A stretch of 64,000 nt of DNA. Origin: PGYR01 sp046290495 (GTDB lineage Bacteria; Bacteroidota; Ignavibacteria; Kapaibacteriales; UBA2268). Within the stretch, counting starts at the first letter, position 1; each line of letters starts with the position of its first letter. The stretch lies in NCBI GenBank assembly GCA_046290495.1, contig JBKAGT010000005.1, positions 744,001-808,000 of the forward strand, read 5' to 3'. The position numbers and the translations under genes were made by a program. Positions 28,945-35,871 of the stretch are shown here, piece by piece. Under the pieces are notes generated by a model. The model was not told the DNA's origin. It worked only from the letters and a program-made list of their open reading frames with translations, and ran no database searches.

Positions 28945-29769
28945 TTACTTTACACCAGTTGGATCCCATGATACTCTTGTATTATCAGATAATTTATCTA
29001 AATCCAACATATCATTCTCTGTAAGTTCAAAATTATAAATATCTATGTTTTCTTTGATTCTACTTTCATTTGATGACCTAGGCAAAGGTATAAATCCTTT
29101 TTCAACTGACCAACGAATCATAACTTGAGCTGGAGTAACACCATGACTATTAGCCATACTTTGTATAATTTCATTTCCCATAAATTTTGCTCTAGCTAAT
29201 GGACTATATGCTTGAATTTTTATATCATAAGAATCGCATTTTTCTGCTAATGACTTTTGATAAAGAAATGGAGTCATCTCAACTTGGTTGACAACGGGTG
29301 TAATAGGCGATTTTTTCATTAATTCATCTATATGCTCTTCCGTGTAATTACTAACTCCAATAGATCTAGCTTTCCTCTGATCATAAATTTCTATCATTGC
29401 TTCCCAAGTTTCATGTCTTAGGTCAGTCACAGGCCAATGTATCAAATACAGGTCAACAAAATCTGTTTGTAATAAATCTAGGCTTTTATCTATTGCTCTA
29501 TGAGTAGATTCGTAGCCTTGGTCATCATTATAAATTTTAGTTGTTATAAATAAGTCTTCTCTATTAATTCCTGAGTTCATTAGTATTTTTCCTAATTCAC
29601 CTTCATTTTCATATAAAGTAGCTGTATCAAAATGTCTGTATCCAGCCTCTAGCGCAGTCATAACGGCACGTTCTAAATTGTTACCTTTAAGTTGATAAGT
29701 TCCTAATCCAATTCTTGGTATTTCTACACCGTTATTTAGTACAATGTCTTTGTTTTTATTGATATTCAT
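28945..29769 (-). CDS. Aldo/keto reductase
   Basis: A 274-residue NADPH-dependent aldo/keto reductase of the AKR5-like 2,5-diketogluconate reductase type. The catalytic tetrad is complete: Asp48 (FDTATLYENE), Tyr53, Lys78 (ITTKIY) and His111 (LIHWP). IPLPRSSNESRIKEN near the C-terminus is the NADPH phosphate-binding signature. It reduces aldehydes and ketones in the cytoplasm; the physiological substrate is unknown. The FliK-like gene follows with no gap. Confidence 0.92.
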   Translation of the reverse strand: MNINKNKDIVLNNGVEIPRIGLGTYQLKGNNLERAVMTALEAGYRHFDTATLYENEGELGKILMNSGINREDLFITTKIYNDDQGYESTHRAIDKSLDLLQTDFVDLYLIHWPVTDLRHETWEAMIEIYDQRKARSIGVSNYTEEHIDELMKKSPITPVVNQVEMTPFLYQKSLAEKCDSYDIKIQAYSPLARAKFMGNEIIQSMANSHGVTPAQVMIRWSVEKGFIPLPRSSNESRIKENIDIYNFELTENDMLDLDKLSDNTRVSWDPTGVK

Positions 29770-29848
29770 TTAATAATTGTAACTTTTTATGTTATTTATG
29801 TTTTTATAAGATAGTATATTAACAAAATAAAAAATAAAGAGATAATTA

Positions 29849-31972
29849 ATGATTAAATATATAATTTATTTCTGTTTATTAATTCAGGCATTTGGCTTTA
29901 GTCAAGAGCTTCCAGAATACATTAGAGCCGAAACCAAATTCATCCCTGAAAGTGTAACTGAAGAAAGATATCGCCATAAACTAAGTAGAGTTCAAGAATA
30001 TGGTGATGTAGAAGTTAGAAAATATGATGTAATTAGATATGATTACGAATTAGACTTGACTAAAGCATTGAACTCGACTTTGGAAAATGATGTAGAAACT
30101 AGAAAATACTTTATTGGTACCAATACAGTCACTATAAAAATGTTAGAGAACACTGACCAAATTGAGTTCGACGCAGCAATGAATAAAATATCAAAAGTCA
30201 CAATTAACGGTCAGTCTGTTGGTTTCACTCACTTGAAAGATGAGAATTTACTTACTATAATGATTGGTAATGCAACAGAAGGACAGGAATTGAGTATAAA
30301 AATAGATTTTGAAGGTACTGGTGATAGTTTCGAAAACTATAGAAGTAACAGAGGTATGCACATATATCATAAGGGACAATATTTTAACGAGAATTTGGGT
30401 GAGCTACAAGTATTTACAGAGCACAATATTGCATATACTATGTCTGAACCCGAGTTAGCTCGTTATTGGATTCCAAGTAATGATAGACCTTACGAAAAAT
30501 CTCTTAGTAGTATGAAGATCACAGTACCAAGTGAATATAATGTAGCATCTAATGGTGAACTTGTTGAAATAATAGATATTGATGAAAATACGAAAGTATT
30601 TCACTGGGAGAATAATGATCCTATAACTACTTATCTGATGAATTTCGCTGTGTCTATATTCAGTGAGTACCATCAAGAAGCCATTACCGAAAATGACACA
30701 ATACCGATGGTACACTATTTTTGGGAGCAAGACAGAGCAGGAGAATTTTTCAAGTTAGAGGCATCAATGGACACTCATCCTAATATGATGAAAATTCTGA
30801 CAAATATATTCGGACCTTACCCATTTAATAAATATGGAACAGCTACTGTATACCCTTTCCCCTATGGTGGAATGGAACACCAAACTATGGTCACCCAACA
30901 TAGATATTGGATATTAGATAATGGGGATGTCGGATTCGTACACGAAATGGGTCACCATTGGTTTGGAGATCTTATTACTTGTGCTACATGGGCTGATATC
31001 TGGATAAATGAAGGTGGGGCAACATTATCTGAAGCTATATATGCCAAAGAAATAAATGGCCAAGAAGGATATAATAATTCTATTAAAGGAAAAATTAATT
31101 TTTACTTTAGAAGGAATTCTAATAATTCTGGTTCTCCAATATATGCTGTACCATTGAATAGATTTTTTGGAGCTGATAGCTACTTGATTTATGACAAAGC
31201 TGCTATTGTTATGCATTTGTTAAAACTGAATATTGGTGATGAGCAGTTCTTTAGAATCTTGAATGAAATATTCGAGAAATGGAAATATAAATCTATTACT
31301 ACTGCTGAGTTTATAAAAGAATGGATAGACAGAACCGAAAGCTCGATTATAGATATGGAATTATTTTTTGATCAATGGATATACGGTGCTGGCCACCCTG
31401 AATACACTATTGAATCGAAATTAACTCAAGCAATTGATGATGAATATCAATTCGACATAAAACTAAAACAAATACATAGTGAAGTTATTGGTATAAATGG
31501 ATTCGTACCAGATGTTTTTGTCACACCTATTAGGATAATTACTGAAAATGAATCTAGATCTGACACAACAGAAATACTTATTAATGATAAATTAGAACAA
31601 GATTATAGCTTGACGTTAGATTATATTCCTACTGATATTTATCTAGACGAATTAACTACTCTTCATAATCTTTCGGAGTCAACTATTACTAGTGCTGAAT
31701 CAGAAATCCAGTTTGCTGAAATGCAATTATATCCCAACCCAGTAAACTCAGGTTATAGCAACTTATATATACCAATTGAAAATGCTACCAATAGCCTAAA
31801 TATTCAGTTGATAGACTTACAAGGAAATGTGATAAATGAAATATTCAATGGTATAAATGATGGGAAAAACATTAATTACAAGATAAAAACGGATAATCTT
31901 TCTGCAGGTATATACTTCGTTGTAATAGACTTAAATGGTAAAATAGAATTTAAGAAATTAGTAGTTAATTAA
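29849..31972 (+). CDS. Secreted M1-family zinc aminopeptidase with T9SS sorting domain
   Basis: A 707-residue exported peptidase. After a signal peptide (MIKYIIYFCLLIQAFGFSQ) and an N-terminal beta domain, the M1 catalytic domain shows the exopeptidase motif GGMEH at 340-344 (GAMEN equivalent). The zinc site is HEMGHH, with His365 and His369 as ligands, Glu366 as the catalytic base, and third ligand Glu388 in NEGGA. The C-terminal 80 residues carry LYPNPVNSGYSNLYIPI and LSAGIYFVVI, a T9SS type A sorting signal replacing the usual long M1 C-terminal helical domain. It should remove N-terminal residues from peptides outside the cell or on its surface. Monocistronic. Confidence 0.93.
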   Translation: MIKYIIYFCLLIQAFGFSQELPEYIRAETKFIPESVTEERYRHKLSRVQEYGDVEVRKYDVIRYDYELDLTKALNSTLENDVETRKYFIGTNTVTIKMLENTDQIEFDAAMNKISKVTINGQSVGFTHLKDENLLTIMIGNATEGQELSIKIDFEGTGDSFENYRSNRGMHIYHKGQYFNENLGELQVFTEHNIAYTMSEPELARYWIPSNDRPYEKSLSSMKITVPSEYNVASNGELVEIIDIDENTKVFHWENNDPITTYLMNFAVSIFSEYHQEAITENDTIPMVHYFWEQDRAGEFFKLEASMDTHPNMMKILTNIFGPYPFNKYGTATVYPFPYGGMEHQTMVTQHRYWILDNGDVGFVHEMGHHWFGDLITCATWADIWINEGGATLSEAIYAKEINGQEGYNNSIKGKINFYFRRNSNNSGSPIYAVPLNRFFGADSYLIYDKAAIVMHLLKLNIGDEQFFRILNEIFEKWKYKSITTAEFIKEWIDRTESSIIDMELFFDQWIYGAGHPEYTIESKLTQAIDDEYQFDIKLKQIHSEVIGINGFVPDVFVTPIRIITENESRSDTTEILINDKLEQDYSLTLDYIPTDIYLDELTTLHNLSESTITSAESEIQFAEMQLYPNPVNSGYSNLYIPIENATNSLNIQLIDLQGNVINEIFNGINDGKNINYKIKTDNLSAGIYFVVIDLNGKIEFKKLVVN

Positions 31973-31987
31973 TTTATCATTATAAAT

Positions 31988-32019
31988 TTTGGTATAGTCA
32001 ACTATTCTTCTTAAGTTTG
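31988..32019 (+). promoter_or_regulatory. Bacteroidota-type promoter of tRNA-fMet
   Basis: TTTG at 31988-31991, a 20-base spacer, and TAAGTTTG at 32012-32019 match the TTTG-N19/20-TAnnTTTG consensus without error. The tRNA 5' end is 14 bases downstream. Confidence 0.8.
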
Positions 32020-32032
32020 TAGTCTAAATGAT

Positions 32033-32105
32033 CGCGGGGTGGAGCAATAGGTAGCTCGTCGGGCTCATAACCCGAAGGTTGCAAGTTCGAGTCTTGTCCC
32101 CGCTA
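32033..32105 (+). tRNA. Initiator tRNA-Met (anticodon CAT)
   Basis: A full cloverleaf of 73 bases folds as: acceptor CGCGGGG, D-arm GAGC/GCTC, anticodon stem TCGGG/CCCGA with loop CTCATAA, T-arm GCAAG/CTTGT with TTCGAGT loop, and acceptor CCCCGCT plus discriminator A. Three G:C pairs at the base of the anticodon stem and an unpaired 1-72 position mark it as the initiator. The mismatch is C1 with U72, not the common C1-A72. CCA is not encoded. Confidence 0.95.
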
Positions 32106-32116
32106 CTAAGCAAAAG

Positions 32117-32151
32117 AAAATCCTTTCTCTTAATTGAGGAAGGATTTTTTT
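32117..32151 (+). terminator. Intrinsic terminator after tRNA-fMet
   Basis: A 13-bp stem (AAAATCCTTTCTC at 32117-32129 with GAGGAAGGATTTT at 32136-32148, one mismatch-tolerant) with a 6-base loop and T-run to 32151. Confidence 0.85.
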
Positions 32152-32167
32152 ATGGATAAAATAATAC

Positions 32168-32198
32168 AAAAAAAATCCCATCTTTAATAAGATGGGAT
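32168..32198 (-). terminator. Intrinsic terminator of the rplU-rpmA transcript
   Basis: On the reverse strand a 10-bp stem (32189-32198 with 32175-32184) and TTAA-type loop is followed by a run of eight T (complement of 32168-32175). It lies 48 bases after the rpmA stop. Confidence 0.88.
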
Positions 32199-32245
32199 GC
32201 AAGTAGAGAGTTATATAATTCTATAACTGTTTATAAAAATAATTT

Positions 32246-32500
32246 CTAGTTAGGTAACACAGAAACCCAAGTTCTGTTGTTAGCTTTCTTTTCAAACTTA
32301 ACTGTACCTTCTTCTACAGCGAAAATAGTGTAATCTTTACCTAATTTAACATTAACACCAGGCTTGTATTTAGTGCCAAGTTGTCTTACTATAATGTTAC
32401 CAGGGATTACGTGTTCGCCACCAAATTTTTTAACTCCACGTCTTTGACCGTGTGAATCTCTTCCATTTTTTACGGAACCTTGTCCTTTCTTGTGAGCCAT
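32246..32500 (-). CDS. rpmA: 50S ribosomal protein L27
   Basis: An 84-residue protein starting MAHKKGQGSVKNGRDSHGQR, the conserved N-terminal tail that reaches toward the peptidyl transferase centre. Length and the GGEHVIPGNIIVRQLGTKYKPG core are standard for L27. There is no cleavable Firmicutes-type N-terminal extension. It lies 12 bases downstream of rplU, the usual L21-L27 pair, and ends at a strong terminator. Confidence 0.97.
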   Translation of the reverse strand: MAHKKGQGSVKNGRDSHGQRRGVKKFGGEHVIPGNIIVRQLGTKYKPGVNVKLGKDYTIFAVEEGTVKFEKKANNRTWVSVLPN

Positions 32501-32512
32501 TATTAAATCTCC

Positions 32513-32824
32513 TTAAACTGATATATCAGTAATTTGAATTTTTGTATATTTTTGACGGTGACCATTTAGTTTTTGGTAACCTTTTCTTCTTTTCTTGTGG
32601 AAAACTAGAACTTTTTTGTCTCTTTTTTGTTCCACAATCTTAGCAGTTACACTAGCACCATCAATAAATGGGCTACCAAAAGTAACATCGTCTCCACTAC
32701 CTGAAAGTAATACGTTATTAAACTCTACAGTATCACCTGAATTACCTTCTAATAAAGGGACATCATAAGTTGAGTCTTTTTCTACTTCGTATTGGAAACC
32801 AGCTATTTCTACTACAGTTGCCAT
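32513..32824 (-). CDS. rplU: 50S ribosomal protein L21
   Basis: A 103-residue L21. It has the usual beta-barrel core (VVEIAGFQYEVEKDSTYDVPLL) and the basic HKKRRKGYQKLNGHRQKYTKIQI segment that contacts 23S rRNA, the latter being the L21 signature. It is the first gene of the rplU-rpmA operon, with a well-matched promoter 33 bases upstream of the start. Confidence 0.96.
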   Translation of the reverse strand: MATVVEIAGFQYEVEKDSTYDVPLLEGNSGDTVEFNNVLLSGSGDDVTFGSPFIDGASVTAKIVEQKRDKKVLVFHKKRRKGYQKLNGHRQKYTKIQITDISV

Positions 32825-32856
32825 TTGTTTTTCCGATTGTAATTTTTAATAGACTT

Positions 32857-32888
32857 CAAATATAATTGATTTACTATTTATTTACAAA
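32857..32888 (-). promoter_or_regulatory. Bacteroidota-type promoter of rplU-rpmA
   Basis: On the reverse strand TTTG (complement of 32885-32888), a 20-base spacer and TATATTTG (complement of 32857-32864) match the consensus perfectly. Confidence 0.8.
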
Positions 32889-32916
32889 ATAAATTTTCAG
32901 TAAACTCTATTAAATA

Positions 32917-33873
32917 TTATATTTCCTTACTTTCATAAGCTATATGCATTAGTGCATCCCCTTTGTGTACAACTGGAGAATAGTTTAAACCTATTACTCG
33001 GGCAACTCGCGGACTTAATATTTCAAATTCTTCATGGCCAAAAGGTTCAGCTATATATCCCAATTTTTGTCTTCTTGAGATCTCCTCGCCCAACTCTATC
33101 TCAGAACTAAACATACCTGCATATTTTGCTCTTATCCATGTACTTTTTTGATAGATTATTGTCGGTTCTTTAGGTTCTGGTGCAACATCTATCATATTCA
33201 GATGCTTCATCATTCTCATAGTTCCCGATATACCTTCAGTAATCGCATGTTCAGAGAACCTCAGTGATTCACCTGCTTCATAGACAAGTATATGCTTGTT
33301 CTTTTTGTGAGCTGCTTTTCTGAAAGACTTCTCGATTAATGACGAGTTCAGAATCATAGGTGGTGCAAAAGCTTTTGCTAATTCTAAGTTTTCTGGGACT
33401 TTGAAAGTACACCTAATTTGTGGATAGTTTGAACGGGAAGCCCCACCTGTATGGAAATCTATTCCAAAGTCAATTTGAGGGATAATATCCTTCATTAGTT
33501 TGTGTGCGATTAACATCGCCAATGAGCCACTTTTACTCCCGGGAAAACTTCTGTTAATGTCTTTACCATCTGGGACACCTCGTTCGCTTTGTAGGAAGCC
33601 ATAAGCATTTACCAAAGGTACTGCGATAACAGTACCTCTATTAGGTCTGATATCACCATTATTTATCATTCTACGAATTATTTCTATACCATTTAGCTCA
33701 TCACCATGCAAACCTCCTGTCAAAAGCAATACAGGCCCATCTTCTTTTCCTCTGTAGACATGAACTGGGAAATTAATATTAGTATAAGTCGGTAAGCGAG
33801 CTATCTTGAGATAAATCTCTTTAACTTCACCTAGCCCAACTGTATGATTAGCTATATTGATGGTAGTCGGCAT
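32917..33873 (-). CDS. Succinylglutamate desuccinylase/aspartoacylase-family metallohydrolase
   Basis: A 318-residue M14-like zinc hydrolase. The ligands fit the AstE/AspA pattern: His56 and Glu59 in GGLHGDELNG, His141 in DFHTGG. DINRSFPG (105-112) carries the substrate-carboxylate Asn-Arg pair. The C-terminal third is a beta domain common in this family. It is expected to remove an acyl or amino-acid group from an N-acylated amino acid or peptide; some relatives are linked to RimK glutamylation. It begins 5 bases after clpX, making it the third gene of a clpP-clpX transcript. Confidence 0.85.
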   Translation of the reverse strand: MPTTINIANHTVGLGEVKEIYLKIARLPTYTNINFPVHVYRGKEDGPVLLLTGGLHGDELNGIEIIRRMINNGDIRPNRGTVIAVPLVNAYGFLQSERGVPDGKDINRSFPGSKSGSLAMLIAHKLMKDIIPQIDFGIDFHTGGASRSNYPQIRCTFKVPENLELAKAFAPPMILNSSLIEKSFRKAAHKKNKHILVYEAGESLRFSEHAITEGISGTMRMMKHLNMIDVAPEPKEPTIIYQKSTWIRAKYAGMFSSEIELGEEISRRQKLGYIAEPFGHEEFEILSPRVARVIGLNYSPVVHKGDALMHIAYESKEI

Positions 33874-33878
33874 GGATT

Positions 33879-35147
33879 CTAACTACTTTTTCTATTTGAA
33901 TACGTATAGATTGGGTCTGAGCCATGCTCAATCGTGTCTTTTGTGATGACACATTTTTCTACACCATTCATATCAGGTAAATCATACATAATAGGTAACA
34001 TAACAAGTTCAACTCTTGAACGGAGTCCTCTTGCACCAGTTTTGCTTTTCATAGCATCGTGAGCAATTTTTTTCAAAGCATCTTCTTGAAATTCTAGTTC
34101 CACACCCTCGTAAGCAAATAATTTTTGATACTGTTTAATTACTGCATTCTTTGGCTTAGTCAAGATTGATAACATTGCCTCTTCATCTAATGAGTTGAGT
34201 GAAGTTATGACTGGCATACGTCCAACCAACTCAGGTATAAAACCATATTTTACAATATCTTCTGCTGCAACTTTACTAAATAGATCATCTTTTTCTTCAT
34301 CAATGTTTATATCCTCATCACCCAAAAAGCCAACTGTTTTATGCTTCAATCTCTGCGCAATTATATTTTCTAGCCCATCAAAGGCACCACCGAGTATGAA
34401 TAAAATATTAGTAGTATCTACATAGATCAATTTTTGTTCTGGATGCTTTCTGCCACCCTTGGGTGGTATACCTGCTTTAGTTCCTTCTAGTATTTTTAGT
34501 AAAGCTTGTTGTACACCTTCACCAGATACGTCTCTAGTTATACTTGACGATTCACTTTTACGTCCTATCTTATCAATCTCATCTATATAAATAATTCCTC
34601 TTTCTGCAGCTTTTTCATCATAATCTGCGTTCTGAAGTAATGATAACAAGACAGTCTCTACATCATCACCAACATAACCTGCTTCAGTAACAGTAGTAGC
34701 ATCAGCTATTGCAAATGGAACATTTAAGGAACGAGCTAATGTTTTTGCAAGAAGAGTTTTTCCAGTCCCAGTTGGTCCTAACATGAGTATATTGCTCTTT
34801 TCAAGCTCTACCTCATCAAACTCATTACCAAGAGATTTTCCAGATATCCTTTTGTAATGATTATATACTGCAACAGATAAAACTTGTTTTGCAGTGTTCT
34901 GACCAATTACATATTCATCAAGTTTCTTTTTTAACTTGCTAGGTGTAGATAGACTTAAGTCTCCTACATTTGCACCTTCAGAATTCGATTTTTTAGCATT
35001 AAGATTCATCAGATCATTAGAATTCTTAACACAAACATCACATATATAAACTCCGTTAGGCCCCTCAATTAGTCCACTTACTTCTTTTGAGTTACGCCCA
35101 CAGAATGAACACATTACCTTCACTGGATATTTTCCTTTACCACTCAT
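33879..35147 (-). CDS. clpX: ClpX, ATPase subunit of the ClpXP protease
   Basis: A 422-residue AAA+ unfoldase. The N-terminal zinc-binding domain has Cys13, Cys16, Cys36 and Cys39 for adaptor and substrate recruitment. Walker A GPTGTGKT is at 124-131, pore loop GYVG at 157-160 and Walker B IIYIDEID at 185-192. The IGF-like ClpP-docking loop corresponds to VGFLGDEDIN in this sequence, which is altered from the canonical LGF/IGF tripeptide in spacing but keeps GFL. The start ATG overlaps the clpP stop by one base. Confidence 0.97.
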   Translation of the reverse strand: MSGKGKYPVKVMCSFCGRNSKEVSGLIEGPNGVYICDVCVKNSNDLMNLNAKKSNSEGANVGDLSLSTPSKLKKKLDEYVIGQNTAKQVLSVAVYNHYKRISGKSLGNEFDEVELEKSNILMLGPTGTGKTLLAKTLARSLNVPFAIADATTVTEAGYVGDDVETVLLSLLQNADYDEKAAERGIIYIDEIDKIGRKSESSSITRDVSGEGVQQALLKILEGTKAGIPPKGGRKHPEQKLIYVDTTNILFILGGAFDGLENIIAQRLKHKTVGFLGDEDINIDEEKDDLFSKVAAEDIVKYGFIPELVGRMPVITSLNSLDEEAMLSILTKPKNAVIKQYQKLFAYEGVELEFQEDALKKIAHDAMKSKTGARGLRSRVELVMLPIMYDLPDMNGVEKCVITKDTIEHGSDPIYTYSNRKSS

Positions 35148-35743
35148 TATAATTTTGTACCCGGCGTTAGTACTTTATCAATCAATCCGTATTCTAATGC
35201 TTCCTCAGGAGTCATATAATTGTCCCTGTCAGCATCTTCTTTTATTTTTTTGGGGTCTTTACCAGTGTGCTCACCAATTATAGTGTACAGTACGTCTCTA
35301 ATTCTAAGTATCTCTCTCGTATATATCTCTATATCAGCTGATTGCCCTTGTGTACCACCAGAAGGTTGGTGCATCATTATTCTAGAATGTGGTAAAGCAT
35401 ATCTCTTACCTTTAGTGCCAGCACATAATAAAACCTGAGCCATAGAAGCTGACATACCCATACAAATTGTAGATATATCTGGTTTGATGAATTTCATGGT
35501 GTCATATATTGCTAATCCAGCAGTAACACTACCACCTGGTGAATTAATATAAATATTTACATCTTTTTTAGGATTTTGGCTTGATAAGAATAATAGCTGA
35601 GCTATTACGGAATTAGCCATATGATCATCAATCGGACCGCCAATAAATATTATATTCTCTTTTAATAGTCGGGAGTAAATATCATAAGCACGCTCTCCCC
35701 TGCTTGTAGTCTCAATTATATAAGGTATAACTGCATTATCCAT
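35147..35743 (-). CDS. clpP: ATP-dependent Clp protease proteolytic subunit
   Basis: The 198-residue reading from ATG 35743 is standard for ClpP; a TTG at 35767 adds eight residues and is less likely. The catalytic triad is Ser100 (GMSASMA), His125 (MHQPSGG) and Asp174 (DRDNYM). It forms the double-heptamer chamber used by ClpX and by the ClpC encoded at the window start. First gene of the clpP-clpX-aspartoacylase transcript. Confidence 0.97.
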   Translation of the reverse strand: MDNAVIPYIIETTSRGERAYDIYSRLLKENIIFIGGPIDDHMANSVIAQLLFLSSQNPKKDVNIYINSPGGSVTAGLAIYDTMKFIKPDISTICMGMSASMAQVLLCAGTKGKRYALPHSRIMMHQPSGGTQGQSADIEIYTREILRIRDVLYTIIGEHTGKDPKKIKEDADRDNYMTPEEALEYGLIDKVLTPGTKL

Positions 35744-35811
35744 TGTTTTCTCTTTTTTGGGTTTCAAAACTTCCTAAAATAACGAATTATTAGGGATAAT
35801 TATTTTTTATC

Positions 35812-35847
35812 AAAAAAAAATCCTACTCCTTTTTAAGGAGTAGGATT
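35812..35847 (-). terminator. Intrinsic terminator after the Omp28-like gene
   Basis: On the reverse strand an 11 to 13-bp GC-containing stem (35835-35847 with 35819-35831) is followed by a run of nine T (complement of 35812-35820). It sits 25 bases after the stop codon. Confidence 0.9.
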
Positions 35848-35871
35848 ATAAATATTAACTATTACTAAATA

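Noticed and set aside
32168..32198. Hairpin considered as a second terminator for tRNA-fMet
   Set aside because: The T-run is on the reverse strand only, so it belongs to rplU-rpmA.
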